Notes under the pieces: model-generated
Database searches by the model: none
What the model was told of the DNA's origin: nothing
Seen by the model: only the letters and a program-made list of their open reading frames with translations
Position numbers and translations under genes: made by a program
Shown here: positions 41,468 through 52,212 of the stretch, in pieces
Position numbering within the stretch: the stretch's first letter is position 1
Layout of the letters: each line of letters opens with the position of its first letter
NCBI GenBank assembly: GCA_024233305.1
Contig: JACKPV010000022.1
Location: 496,001-560,000, forward strand
Length of the DNA stretch: 64,000 bases
Direction of reading: 5' to 3'
From: Verrucomicrobiales bacterium
GTDB taxonomy: Bacteria; Verrucomicrobiota; Verrucomicrobiia; Limisphaerales; J093

Positions 41468-42910
41468 ATGAACTCCTGCCTCCCCATCCTCGTCCTGACC
41501 TGGCTCCCTTCGCTCGCCGGCCTGACCGGGGCCGCGGCAGTCCGTGTCCATCCCGCGCCCGCGGGCGAACCGTTGTCCGGCGACTTCACCGTCCAGGTCG
41601 ATGGCGCGCCCCTCCCGGTTTACGTGGCAAAGGTCGCGCCGGCCGAACCGGAACGTCGTTGGCAGGCGATGGACGACAAGGCCCGTTCCGCCGACTACTT
41701 CGAGACCGCCTCGTTCGCCAGCTTCGACATGGCCGAACCGGCATCGGTCCTGGTCGCCGCGCCGGAGCCCATCCGTTCGGCCCGCGTCCTGCCCTCGTCC
41801 CTGAAGCTCACTCCCGTCATCCAGGACGGGGGCCTCCGGCTCACCCTCACCGAACCGAAGCCGGTCACCATCGAGATCAACGGCACCTGGCGGAAGGCCC
41901 TGCACCTGTTCGCCAACCCGCCCGAAACGGATGCCTCCCGCCCGGACGATCCGGGCGTGGTCTACTTCGGCCCCGGCATTCACGAAATCACCCACCTCAC
42001 CCTCACCAACAACCAGACGGTCTACGTGGCCGGCGGCGCCGTCGTCCGCGGCGTCATCGGCCCCGACGAACCGTTCCATATCTCCGGCTACAGCGGCCTG
42101 CGGAATTACACGCCGACCTTCGAGCTTCGCGGCACGAACATCACCTTCCGCGGCCGCGGCATCGTGGATGGCAGCCGCTCGCCCACCCACGCCCGGAACC
42201 TCCTCCTGGTCCGGGGTCGCGACATCCGCATCGAAGGCGTGACTCTGCGCGACTCGAGCGTCTGGACCATTCCCATCCGCCAATCGGACCGCGTGCACGT
42301 GCAGAACGTGAAACTCATCGGTTACCGTGCCAATGCCGACGGCATCGACATCTGCAACAGCCGGGACGTCACGGTCGAGGACTGCTTCATCCGGACGCTC
42401 GACGACCTGATCGTCGTCAAGACCGACGCCGGCCAGGGAGCAGCGCGCCGGATCCTGGCCCGGCGATGTGTCCTTTGGAACGAGGTGGCCCATGCCTTGA
42501 GTGTCGGCGCCGAGCTGCGCGAGGATGTCGAGGATGTCCGGTTCACGGACTGCGATGTGATCCACGATTTCGGACGGGAATGGACCCTGCGCGTCTATCA
42601 CAGCGACTCCGCGCGCATCCGCAACCTCGTGTTCGACAACCTGCGCATCGAGGAATCCCCGCGACTGATCTCGCTTTGGATCGGCCGGGCGATCTGGAGC
42701 CGCGACGCGGAGCGGGGGCACATCGAGGACGTGACCTTTCGCGACATCCGGGCCACCGCCGATCCGCTGCGGATTGCTCTCCAGGGTTTCGACGCGGAAC
42801 ACCGGATCCAAAACGTGCGGTTCGAGAACGTCGTCGTAAATGACCGCCCGCTGACGGACGCCGATGTAAACCGGAACGCGTTCGTCGACGGGCTCAGGAT
42901 CGAACCGTAA
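41468..42910 (+). CDS. Secreted GH28/GH49-like parallel beta-helix hydrolase
   Basis: A 480-residue secreted protein with a signal peptide (PILVLTWLPSLAGLTGAAA). An N-terminal beta-sandwich-like part is followed by a right-handed beta-helix: YFGPGIHEITHLTLTNNQTV, FRGRGIVDGSR, NADGIDICNSRDVTVEDCF and RTLDDLIVVKTDA carry the catalytic-type Asp residues of the GH28 (polygalacturonase) family. The N-terminal part resembles that of dextranase-like GH49 proteins. ATG at 41468 starts the signal peptide. The exact substrate is not readable; a pectin- or glycan-degrading role fits the neighbourhood. Confidence 0.85.
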   Translation: MNSCLPILVLTWLPSLAGLTGAAAVRVHPAPAGEPLSGDFTVQVDGAPLPVYVAKVAPAEPERRWQAMDDKARSADYFETASFASFDMAEPASVLVAAPEPIRSARVLPSSLKLTPVIQDGGLRLTLTEPKPVTIEINGTWRKALHLFANPPETDASRPDDPGVVYFGPGIHEITHLTLTNNQTVYVAGGAVVRGVIGPDEPFHISGYSGLRNYTPTFELRGTNITFRGRGIVDGSRSPTHARNLLLVRGRDIRIEGVTLRDSSVWTIPIRQSDRVHVQNVKLIGYRANADGIDICNSRDVTVEDCFIRTLDDLIVVKTDAGQGAARRILARRCVLWNEVAHALSVGAELREDVEDVRFTDCDVIHDFGREWTLRVYHSDSARIRNLVFDNLRIEESPRLISLWIGRAIWSRDAERGHIEDVTFRDIRATADPLRIALQGFDAEHRIQNVRFENVVVNDRPLTDADVNRNAFVDGLRIEP

Positions 42911-42933
42911 CCACGACCGCCGCCGGCCTCGCC

Positions 42934-45510
42934 CTATTCCACGGGCAGGAAACGGACGCAGACCGGCATCGGCACATCCATCGTCACCCCGGTGGGGGCC
43001 AGTTCGCCGGTCGCAGCGTCGACGCGGAAGATGGTGATGTTGTCCGAGTCACGGTTGGCCGCCCAGAGATAGCGGCCCGTGGGTTCGATGGCAAAGTTGC
43101 GCGGATGCCGTCCGCCACTGGGCGTCTGTCCCAACGGGCGCAACCGACCATCCGTCTCCACGCGAAAGCCCGCAATGCTGTCGTGGCCGCGATTCGATCC
43201 GTAAACGAACCGGCCCGAAGGATGCGCCTGCACCTCCGCCGTCGAGTTTTCGCCGGCGAACCCGGTCGGCAGCGTCGACTGCGTGTCAATCGGCGACAAC
43301 GTCCCGGGTTCCGGATCGTAGGCGAAGCTCGCCAGCGTCGAGAGCAGTTCGTTGATGACGAACACCCGGTTCGCCCCGGGTTGGAAGGCGAGATGCCGCG
43401 GCCCCGATCCCGGCGGCAACGCGACCGCTGGCGGATCGTTCGGCGTCAGCGTGCCCTTGGCCGCATCGATCCGATAGGCCAGCACCCGGTCGATCCCGAG
43501 ATCGGCGACGAGGGCAAACCGGTTGTCCGGGGACGGATTGATCGAGTGCGCGTGCGGTTCTTTCTGGCGTCCGGGATTCACGCTGGAACCGGTGTGCTGA
43601 ATGAAGGTGGTCGCCTCGCCAAGGGAACCGTCCTCACGCACCGGCAGGGCGGCGATGCTTCCCCCGCCGTAATTCGCCACCATCACCAACCGGCCCGTCG
43701 CGTCCACGCTCAGATGGCAGGGGCCCGGCCCTTCACTCGAGGCCTGGTTCAACAACCGGAGTTGCCCGCTGTCGCGGTCGATGGCAAAGGCGCTCACCAG
43801 CCCCGCCCGCTTCCCTCGGAACTGGCCCGTCTCCCCGACCGCGTAGAGGAACCGCCCGTTGGGATGCAGCGCAAGAAACGAGGGGTTCGCCATCTCCGCG
43901 ACGCAGCCCAGGGGCGTCACGGCACCAGCGCCGGCATCGAAGCGCGCGGCGTAAATCCCCCGGCTGCCACGGCCGGTATACGTGCCGATGTAGGCGATGA
44001 ACCGTCCGGCGCCCGCGGCTTCGGCCGCCGCCAGGCGCGCGCGCTGACGGCGTCCGCGTGTCTCGCCCGGCACGAACAGGTCGTCCACTCCCAGGCCGCA
44101 TTCCTCGATCATCTGCAACGGGTATGCCAGATAACCGAGATCGTTGCGACCGCCGTTGTTGGTGCCGAAGGTGAACTTCACCCCCGCCGCCTTCGCCCGC
44201 CGGATGAACGCCGGACGCGGGAGGTGATAGCGGTCATTGATCTCGATGGCCACGCCGTTGCGCACCGCGGCGGCGATCACGCGATCCATGCGCGCCGGGG
44301 TCCAAAGCCGGTCGTAGTCCGCCGCGATGACCGCCGGCAGGAAGGTCGGATTCACGTAAATGTCCACCGGCTCGTCGGTCAGGATGCGCTCGATGGTGCC
44401 GACCAGCAGTTCCATGAAGGCCTGCGGATCATCCACCGCCACCTCGTCGGGCATCCACAAGCGCGTGCGTTTGCCGCGCTGGTCGGTGAAGGTCATCGCG
44501 TCGGTGAAAATGTAGTCGAACCGGTCCAGCGCCGCGTCCGAGAACAGGTTCACCCATTCCCGCCCCTCGGCCTGCATGCCGGTGAACACCGGCGGCCCCT
44601 GGAGGCTGTCCACGAAGGCGTGAATCCCGGCGTCGTTCGTGACCGAAAAGCCGAGGCCACAGTTCACCGCGATCCCATACCCGATGCCCGTCGCGCGCGA
44701 CCACTGCAACACGTCCTCCACCGTGAGACCGCCCTTGAGATGGGCGTGCAGATCGATCACGGGGAAGTTGCCTGCATGCCGGCTCATCAACGCGCCGTAA
44801 ACCGGGGCCGGCACCGGCGGAACCCCTGTCGCCACCGGCAGGTCGTCGGGCAATGGCCGCACCTTCAGATTGCGATAGAACACGCGGCTCTCGGGATCGT
44901 GGCATTGCAGGGCGAAGGTCCCCTCGCTCAACCGCCGCCCCAGCCCGCGGCCTTCCCGCACCGGTTCCTCGGGTTCGTAGTAGTCCACTGTTTGGACGTC
45001 GTTGACCCACACCTGCACGTGCTTCCCTTCGACGACGATGCGCAGGGTGAACCACTCATTGTCTTCGACGGGACTGCGGTAGACGTTGCGCACCGCGTAC
45101 AGGCTGCCCGTCTTCTTGAACTCGTGATAACCATCGTGCGTGGGCTGGGTGTTGTTGACCTGCACCTCGTAACCCTGGCGCAGCCAGTCCTCCGCCTGAA
45201 ATGCCGTGTGGAAGAACACGCCCGAATTCGCGCCCGGACGGCTCAGGACCTCGGCCGACAACTCGAAGTTGCGGAAGCGCGCCCCGCCGGCGGGCCCTTC
45301 GTAGAACAGGTGCGCCCGCGGCCCGTCGCAAGCGATCATGCCCTCCACCACCCGGAACGAAGCGGCATTCTCCCCGGCCCGCCACCCCTCGAGGGTCCGC
45401 CCGTTGAACAACGGTATCCAATCCGACTCCGCGCCCCACCCGACCACACCCAACAGGAAGATCGCGCCCAAACGGAAGACCGGCCCCACGGGAAAGCAGT
45501 GCGTCAACAT
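42934..45510 (-). CDS. DUF1080-PHP-lactonase triple-domain fusion protein
   Basis: An 858-residue protein with three parts that usually occur in separate genes. Residues about 30-225 are DUF1080 (PF06439; WIPLFNGRTLEGWRAG, NSGVFFHTAF, YEVQVNNTQ). Residues about 245-490 are a PHP-like metal-dependent domain (VIDLHAHLKGG, then FTFGTNNGGRND). Residues about 500-858 are a seven-bladed lactonase (PF10282; YIGTYTGRGSRGIYAARFD, GPCHLSVDATGRLV). A signal peptide (PVFRLGAIFLLGVVGWGA) leads the chain. ATG at 45510 gives it. The lactonase part has no signal of its own, which fits a true in-frame fusion, but a frameshift or assembly artefact near 44010 should be excluded. It faces the GH28-like gene. Confidence 0.83.
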   Translation of the reverse strand: MLTHCFPVGPVFRLGAIFLLGVVGWGAESDWIPLFNGRTLEGWRAGENAASFRVVEGMIACDGPRAHLFYEGPAGGARFRNFELSAEVLSRPGANSGVFFHTAFQAEDWLRQGYEVQVNNTQPTHDGYHEFKKTGSLYAVRNVYRSPVEDNEWFTLRIVVEGKHVQVWVNDVQTVDYYEPEEPVREGRGLGRRLSEGTFALQCHDPESRVFYRNLKVRPLPDDLPVATGVPPVPAPVYGALMSRHAGNFPVIDLHAHLKGGLTVEDVLQWSRATGIGYGIAVNCGLGFSVTNDAGIHAFVDSLQGPPVFTGMQAEGREWVNLFSDAALDRFDYIFTDAMTFTDQRGKRTRLWMPDEVAVDDPQAFMELLVGTIERILTDEPVDIYVNPTFLPAVIAADYDRLWTPARMDRVIAAAVRNGVAIEINDRYHLPRPAFIRRAKAAGVKFTFGTNNGGRNDLGYLAYPLQMIEECGLGVDDLFVPGETRGRRQRARLAAAEAAGAGRFIAYIGTYTGRGSRGIYAARFDAGAGAVTPLGCVAEMANPSFLALHPNGRFLYAVGETGQFRGKRAGLVSAFAIDRDSGQLRLLNQASSEGPGPCHLSVDATGRLVMVANYGGGSIAALPVREDGSLGEATTFIQHTGSSVNPGRQKEPHAHSINPSPDNRFALVADLGIDRVLAYRIDAAKGTLTPNDPPAVALPPGSGPRHLAFQPGANRVFVINELLSTLASFAYDPEPGTLSPIDTQSTLPTGFAGENSTAEVQAHPSGRFVYGSNRGHDSIAGFRVETDGRLRPLGQTPSGGRHPRNFAIEPTGRYLWAANRDSDNITIFRVDAATGELAPTGVTMDVPMPVCVRFLPVE

Positions 45511-45568
45511 GATGTTGCCCCCGAGCCTAAGCCCCACCCCCACCCTGTCAATCGCCACCTCCGCCCCC

Positions 45569-45715
45569 TTATGAAGTGCGCCGGCAGCTTGCCGCGGCGA
45601 AGCATAGCGAAGACGGGAGCGCAGCGCCGACGGCGCCTTCGCGACCGGACGCACGTCCGAACACCCGAAGCCCCCCCGAAGCCCGAAAAGCGGTGTCACG
45701 GCCACCGCCCGCAAA
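45569..45715 (-). repeat. Second dispersed repeat, copy 2
   Basis: Matches, in opposite orientation, the element at 62226-62344: the reverse complement of 45661-45700 (CCGCTTTTCGGGCTTCGG) equals 62250-62267 of the other copy, and CTGCCGGCGCACTTC pairs with CTGCCGGCGTACTCC. Its ends are partly inverted to each other (GAAGTGCGCCGGCAG and CACCGCTTTTCGGG). It lies within the gap (45511-45734) between the fusion gene and the SLOG-like gene. No coding content. Confidence 0.65.
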
Positions 45716-45734
45716 ACGGCTCGGCCCGGCCCCT

Positions 45735-48029
45735 TCAGCCGGCGTGGATTTGGGTGTTCGTGTAGAGCATCGACCACCCGGCGGCCTCGTCCATCATCAA
45801 GCCCGCCGCCGCCAGCGTTTCGGTGCACAAACCCCAGACGGCGTCCGAACCTGCTGGATCGCGCACGAAATCCAGGGCCTGCAACCGGGTTCGTTGCTCC
45901 TTCAGCAAGGACGCCATGCTGACCGAACGCTGCCTGAGCCGGGCGGCTTCGATCTGCGCCAGAAACCCATGCATCGCCGCAATGAAGGCCGGACCGCCAA
46001 CGCACACCAGCAGGCACGGAACAGCCGTCCATTCCCAGTGAAACGGCACCGCGAGCAGATGGAGCCCCGCGAAGACGAACACCACGAGGAAGACCGCCCG
46101 GCTGGTCCGCTCGATGTCTTCCTCCAGGGTCGCCTGCTTCTGTTGGTTGCCTTCGTGATAGCGGATCTGACCGTCGATCAGCTTCCCCACGACGCCCTTT
46201 CGCAAGGCCTCCAACTTCCGCAACCCCGGGGCCGCCGGCCCCGCAGCGCCGTCCGCCAACCGTTCGTCCTCCCCGGTCAATAGGGAGGCGGCGAGTTCCG
46301 GGAAGGCGTCCTGCTCCGGGGTCAGCCGCAGCGGCGCCATGCGCACCAGCGCACGGAAGTACCAGATCGCCCATTGCTCCTCGGGCGGCGGCGACTTCGC
46401 GTCACGGCGCAGATGTTGCGCCAGCCGCGGCAACGGCGTGTGGATCCCGAGCGGCCCGAGGTGCTTCATCAGTCGCAGAGCCTCAGCGAGGATGCGCGCG
46501 TGCGTGTAGGCCAGATTCCAGCCCTCCGCCCGCGACCATTCGGACACCGCGAACATCAGTCCGATCACCACAACCTCGATTATCGCGACGGCAATCTGGA
46601 GCGCCGCGGGAGCGTGGTGGGCGTGCAGAATGCCGCCCACCACCGCGCACAGTACTGCCAGGGCGGCGAACAGATACGAGGCGATAATCCCGCCGCGATG
46701 CGCGTTCCCGTAAATCCCGCTGTAACCGTCACTCGACGCCCGCAGCCGCGCGGGCTCGTAGTGTGAGGCATGCGTTCCCGGTGGCGCTGCGGCCGCCGCC
46801 GGACGTCCCGCTGCCTTCCGGCGGCCCGGCTCCCCCCGCCAGAACGCGTCGAACCCATCTTTGAAATTCCCCCAGGCCTCCGCCTCCTGCGCCTCCGACG
46901 CCTTCCGCTGCTCGGGATCCGTCGATCCTCGCACCCGGTGACGGGCGGCGCGATAGCGGGCCAGCGCGTCGAAGTGTGGCCAGAAACAGGCGGGCCACGG
47001 CGCCGGATGATGGCCGCCGCGCAAAAACCGATGGAAAGCCGCCCGCGGATGATACGCCGGCTCGGCGTGCGCTGCGTGGCCCGCGGAAGGCCGGCCTTCT
47101 TCCTGGCCGAAGCGCGGGTCAGGAAATCGCAGGATGCCCTTGATCGTTGCGTCGAGGTCGTCCGCCCATGAACGCGCCTGGGCCGGCGGCCCATCGCCGA
47201 GCGCGGTGCGCAGATCGTCGAGGGAATGCAGGACCCGGATTTCCGGGGCGTCTCCCCCACGCGGCAGCACGGCGATGACCGGGATTTGCTCGCGCAAAGC
47301 CAGGGCCACGCTCTCCGACGTGCCCCCGGGCCGGCCCTCGGCATCGGGGTCCCAGACCGCGAGCAACAGGTCGCTGTGATGGCGCAGGGCCTCGGACTGC
47401 GCGCGGTAGGCGTGGGCGCGTTGACGCGCAATGCGGGCGAGTTTCGCCGCGTCCTCGCGGGCCAGGAGAACCCCCTCGTCCAGCCTGCTTCCAAGCGCTT
47501 GGTCCTTTGGCGTCGGACGGCCCACCCCCAAGCCCTCGTCCGCAGGCACGGTGTCGGGGGCTTCGGCGACAATGCGGAGCGCCTTCCAGGTCACAATTCG
47601 CTCCCGGGCCGCGTTCCGTTGCCGGGCCGTTTCGGCGATCAGCGTGTCGCCTCCCTCGGCGGCGCCGGTGAGCACCTGAACCTCCGGTGGGTCGGGGGAA
47701 AACACCGCGCCGGGTTCACCGGCCCGATCCCTTTCCCACCGGTCCCGAAAGCCGAAGCAGCCAGCCAGGTGATGCGTGATCCAGCGCGGGCAACGGGACG
47801 CCTGCGGTGGCAGGCAGCACGCTTGATCCGCTTGATGCAGTTCCTTGAGCGTGGCCTCGATTCGACGCAAGACCGCTTCGCAGGCGCGGCCCAATGCCCC
47901 GATGACCGCCTGCGGATCCTCGGCGATCCGTCCGGCCCCATCCTCGCCGAACTTGCGGTTCCCAATCCCACCGAGCCGGAGGATCAGCCGCGGCGGAGGC
48001 AGCGGGTCCGTGGCGTTCATCGTGGGCAT
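45735..48029 (-). CDS. SLOG-like domain protein with C-terminal transmembrane segments
   Basis: A 764-residue protein, last gene of a three-gene cassette. The N-terminal half looks like a SLOG (nucleotide-binding Rossmann-like) domain: LILRLGGIGNRKFGEDG near residue 15, VQVLTGAAEGGDTLIAETA near 120 and LLLAVWDPDAEGRPGGTSES near 220, the last being the WDG/GGT motif of this group. About residue 455 on, two pairs of helices are strongly hydrophobic (GGIIASYLFAALAVLCAVVGG, IAVAIIEVVVIGLMFAV, then AVFLVVFVFAGLHLLAVPF), a SLATT-like arrangement in which a SLOG sensor controls a membrane effector. ATG at 48029 (or 48020) is used; the gap to the upstream gene is 19 bases. In other bacteria SLOG/TM proteins belong to conflict systems. 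Confidence 0.7.
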   Translation of the reverse strand: MPTMNATDPLPPPRLILRLGGIGNRKFGEDGAGRIAEDPQAVIGALGRACEAVLRRIEATLKELHQADQACCLPPQASRCPRWITHHLAGCFGFRDRWERDRAGEPGAVFSPDPPEVQVLTGAAEGGDTLIAETARQRNAARERIVTWKALRIVAEAPDTVPADEGLGVGRPTPKDQALGSRLDEGVLLAREDAAKLARIARQRAHAYRAQSEALRHHSDLLLAVWDPDAEGRPGGTSESVALALREQIPVIAVLPRGGDAPEIRVLHSLDDLRTALGDGPPAQARSWADDLDATIKGILRFPDPRFGQEEGRPSAGHAAHAEPAYHPRAAFHRFLRGGHHPAPWPACFWPHFDALARYRAARHRVRGSTDPEQRKASEAQEAEAWGNFKDGFDAFWRGEPGRRKAAGRPAAAAAPPGTHASHYEPARLRASSDGYSGIYGNAHRGGIIASYLFAALAVLCAVVGGILHAHHAPAALQIAVAIIEVVVIGLMFAVSEWSRAEGWNLAYTHARILAEALRLMKHLGPLGIHTPLPRLAQHLRRDAKSPPPEEQWAIWYFRALVRMAPLRLTPEQDAFPELAASLLTGEDERLADGAAGPAAPGLRKLEALRKGVVGKLIDGQIRYHEGNQQKQATLEEDIERTSRAVFLVVFVFAGLHLLAVPFHWEWTAVPCLLVCVGGPAFIAAMHGFLAQIEAARLRQRSVSMASLLKEQRTRLQALDFVRDPAGSDAVWGLCTETLAAAGLMMDEAAGWSMLYTNTQIHAG

Positions 48030-48048
48030 CGCGGTGGGGGTCAGGCGG

Positions 48049-49431
48049 TCAGGGCTTGGGGGTTCCTGGGAACGTTCCCTTAAGCTGCTCGTAGAGCTGC
48101 CGCATGGGGGAATCCACTTCGACGCCGGCGGCGATGGCCTCATGCAACAACCCGAGGCAGCCAGCCAGGCATTGAGCCGCCTGTTCGCCCTGGCCGGCCG
48201 CCTGCGCGCGCTGGGAGGTGAGCAGGAAGGACACCGCCGCGGTGCGCTGATAGAACCAGGAACCGGGATTCTGCTCGCGAAGTTCGAGCGCCAGCTTGAG
48301 CGAGCGGGATTGCAGTTCCAGGGCGGCGTTTTCGCGCCCCACCCGCCCAGCCTCGGCCCGCGCCATCCGTTCGAGGCTCACCAGCAGATCGCGGCGCGCC
48401 GCGGCGCTCTCCGGATTCGCCGTCCACAAGTCCTCCCGAACCTTCAGGCTCCGCTCGTAATACCCCAGCGCCTTCTCCGCATCCCCCGCCTGCCCGCGAC
48501 TCGCCAGAAAATCCCCCAGTCGATCCAAACTCACCGACACGTCCCGCGCCGCCTGCCCGCTCTCAGGATTCGCCGCCAACGCTTGCTCATACGCACCCAA
48601 CGCGGACTCGTAGAGTGGGCTCGCCTGTTCGAACCGCCCCTGCAACATCGCAAGATCTCCCCGCATGAGTTCGAGCGCTGCGCGTGTTCGCCCCGCGGGC
48701 AAGTCCATGCTCGATGCCACCGCCGCGACATGATCGGCCTCCGCGACCCTCCCGTCTTCCAGCAAGGCGGCCATCAAGGGCAGGCCGACCCCTTCCACGT
48801 GAGCGGACGTCAACGGCTCACCCGTCGCGGTAATCCGCCGCCAAAGGGCCCCGAGCGCCGCGCCCCGCAAGTGAGCGGCATCGTCCACGCCTTCACGCGG
48901 CTGGCTCTCGCTCCGAATCTCCCGATCCCGCCCGGCAGGTTCGGAGGAAGAGGACGGCGTCAACAGGAACTTCGGCGCACACCATGAAAGCAGGTCGCGG
49001 GCGTGAGCCAGGGCGTAGGGCTCATGCTCGGGGTCGAGGCAAAGAACCACTCGCGCGGCGAGGTTGCCCAGGACTTCCCGCTGCCCGTTCAGCCGCTTCC
49101 AGAGTTCCTCCGCCCGGTGCGGAACGAGCAAACCCGTCGGGCCGTAATTCGGAACCAGGAAGATCACCGGGGGCGGCGGAGTAGCGGCCTCCCTGACAGC
49201 CTCCTGGACCACCCTGGCGACACTTCCCGACTCACTCTCCGCCGCCCCTGCTTGGTAGGCCAGTTCGACGCACCGAGGCCCGTCCGCGCGCCCGCGCAGC
49301 CGGGCCGCAAGCCAAGCCGGAGTGCGGGCATGGATGAAACGCAGCAAGACCAGCCCGGGCGTCTCGTCCTCGAGCCGCGCCAGCACTTCGGCGACGGCGT
49401 CGTGGGCTGGGGAGCTACTCGCCAACGTCAT
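48049..49431 (-). CDS. TPR protein with N-terminal alpha/beta domain
   Basis: A 460-residue protein, middle gene of the cassette. Residues 1-150 are an alpha/beta domain without a Walker A; the segment WKRLNGQREVLGNLAARVV and LDPEHEPYALAHARDLLSW resemble, from memory, an inactive ATPase-like domain common in front of TPRs. Residues about 220-440 hold tetratricopeptide repeats: LYESALGAYEQALAANPESG, LGYYERSLKVREDLWTANPE and LQSRSLKLALELREQNPGS. Its ATG (49431) lies inside the preceding ATPase gene, overlapping by 17 bases, which shows co-translation. It probably serves as an adaptor between ATPase and effector. No enzyme motif found. Confidence 0.75.
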   Translation of the reverse strand: MTLASSSPAHDAVAEVLARLEDETPGLVLLRFIHARTPAWLAARLRGRADGPRCVELAYQAGAAESESGSVARVVQEAVREAATPPPPVIFLVPNYGPTGLLVPHRAEELWKRLNGQREVLGNLAARVVLCLDPEHEPYALAHARDLLSWCAPKFLLTPSSSSEPAGRDREIRSESQPREGVDDAAHLRGAALGALWRRITATGEPLTSAHVEGVGLPLMAALLEDGRVAEADHVAAVASSMDLPAGRTRAALELMRGDLAMLQGRFEQASPLYESALGAYEQALAANPESGQAARDVSVSLDRLGDFLASRGQAGDAEKALGYYERSLKVREDLWTANPESAAARRDLLVSLERMARAEAGRVGRENAALELQSRSLKLALELREQNPGSWFYQRTAAVSFLLTSQRAQAAGQGEQAAQCLAGCLGLLHEAIAAGVEVDSPMRQLYEQLKGTFPGTPKP

Positions 49432-50782
49432 GGCCGAGGTCCTTCAAGTAAGCCCTCGCCAGAGGATGCACCCCGAGCCAGCCATCCCCGTTGTATTCCA
49501 GCAAAGCCCCGCTCATGAGCAGAAGCTGCAGGTCGGGATCGGGTTGGGTAAGCACCAACTCGCCGCATGCCTGCTTCCGGGCAATCGCCGCCAGCTTCTT
49601 CTGGAGCGGCTCGGGGTCCCGCTTCTCTCCCTTGGCGCCGGGCGGGTAGGCAATTTGCAGACCAATGGTGGTCTCCATCCGCCGCAGCGCCTCCTGGATC
49701 GCCTCCCGGCCCAGGATCCCGCTCTCGCGGACCGTCCGGAACTGCGCCGCGGTCTGGATCGCCTCGAACACATCCCGCAACACCCCGCCCGTCCGGTCGA
49801 TCAAGACATCCAGTGCATCTTCCGGCAGGACACTCGCTGCCACGCGCCGGCGCACGATTCGGCGCACCGTTTCCCGGCCCGCATCGGCCCGGGTCCCGTC
49901 GGGGTTCGACACCTTGATCATGGGCAGGCGTTGTTCATGATCGAAGAACGCGCGGATGGCCCCCGCATCCGCCGAATGAAAGGCGAAGATCGGGATCGTA
50001 TAAATGGCGCGGATACCCACCTCGGCCAGCAGGCGGCCATCATCCACGAAGATGCGCCGGGCATCATCAAGGCCCAGCTTGTCGAGTTCCTCGATCACCA
50101 GAAGCACGCGTCCGCCGCGATCTCCGCATTTCTGCTGCCAGGCGAATTCGACGGCCAGGGTGAAGGCATTGACAGCCGCAGCCAACTCACCCTTTCGCCG
50201 TCGCACCCGGTCCACCGTGCTCGTTTCTGTGCGGGAGCCGAACTTGAGGGCACTCACCAGCTTCGCCTTGAGGCCCAGGAGTTGACCCAGCACACCCCCG
50301 GCTGCGTCAACACCTGCTTCAACCGTCAGGCCGCTGTCCCGGCTCGTGGATTCGGTGGTCGTTGTCTGGCGGAAGTAGTCGACAACCGGCTTGAGCGTAT
50401 CGGCATCGAGGTCCAGCTCCTGCTCTTTCACCACGTCCATCAGCCGCGTGCAGGCCGCCAACAACACGTCGGACGCCTCGTTGCCACTGACGGGCAGGTA
50501 GTCTCCGGCGTTCAGCTTGATCACCAACCAGCATGCGTCCAGGCCGGCGATGAACTTGTTGATCTCCGTGCTCTTGCCACAACCACGATGGCCGTATACG
50601 AGCACCACCGGCGATCCTTCGGCATCGACGAATTCCCGGAGATTGTCGCGGAACCCCACCAGCTCGTCGCGAGCGTCCTGCGTCTCGATCCAGAAGTCAT
50701 CGAGATTGGACGCGTCAAGCGGCCGGGGAGAGCAGTTCCGAACCGCCACCCGTAGCGTGGTAGCTGCCTTGCTGTCGCACAT
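49415..50782 (-). CDS. P-loop AAA-type ATPase, first gene of the conflict-like cassette
   Basis: A 455-residue NTPase. Walker A is GHRGCGKST (about residues 67-75) and Walker B is RVLLVIEELDKL (about residues 220-231). The C-terminal part has LIDRTGGVLRDVFEAIQTAA, a sensor-2/ORC-like segment, and a winged-helix-like end. The first 45 residues are short and polar. ATG at 50782 is chosen because upstream residues are unrelated to the rest. It resembles ATP-binding proteins of defence islands rather than housekeeping ATPases. The overlap with the TPR gene indicates one operon of three genes. Confidence 0.8.
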   Translation of the reverse strand: MCDSKAATTLRVAVRNCSPRPLDASNLDDFWIETQDARDELVGFRDNLREFVDAEGSPVVLVYGHRGCGKSTEINKFIAGLDACWLVIKLNAGDYLPVSGNEASDVLLAACTRLMDVVKEQELDLDADTLKPVVDYFRQTTTTESTSRDSGLTVEAGVDAAGGVLGQLLGLKAKLVSALKFGSRTETSTVDRVRRRKGELAAAVNAFTLAVEFAWQQKCGDRGGRVLLVIEELDKLGLDDARRIFVDDGRLLAEVGIRAIYTIPIFAFHSADAGAIRAFFDHEQRLPMIKVSNPDGTRADAGRETVRRIVRRRVAASVLPEDALDVLIDRTGGVLRDVFEAIQTAAQFRTVRESGILGREAIQEALRRMETTIGLQIAYPPGAKGEKRDPEPLQKKLAAIARKQACGELVLTQPDPDLQLLLMSGALLEYNGDGWLGVHPLARAYLKDLGHDVGE

Positions 50783-50934
50783 CCTGTGCCTTATAGCAGG
50801 CGCTCCCCCCCGCCGCCAGCACTCTTGATCCGGCGCCCCGTCACTCTCGCCTGCCGCGGGTCGTGGCTGCCGACCTCGCGTCGGCGCAGGACTCACCCGG
50901 GAAAAGCCTCGTTACCTCCGGAGCGCGACGAGGC

Positions 50935-51036
50935 ACCCGAAGATGGACCGATGTTCGGCTGCCGCGGAACCGCACATGCCCGGGGTTTCGGCGCCGACTG
51001 CACATCGGCGGGTACGGCGCATGGAATCGTTGCGGC

Positions 51037-51040
<4 letters not shown>
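50935..51040 (-). repeat. Partial dispersed repeat copy E
   Basis: The left half of the 200-bp element in reverse orientation: GGTTTCGGCGCCGACTGCAC near 50981 aligns with GATTTCGGCGCCGACTAGGC of copy B, and GAATCGTTGCGGCTCAG at 51024-51040 is its end. The TCA at 51037-51039 in that end is the stop codon (TGA on the minus strand) of the dehydrogenase gene. Confidence 0.65.

Positions 51041-52212
<1,172 letters not shown>

Noticed and set aside
43105..45765. 886-codon plus-strand frame opposite the DUF1080-PHP-lactonase gene
   Set aside because: No domain or signal; it is the mirror of a well-supported secreted protein.
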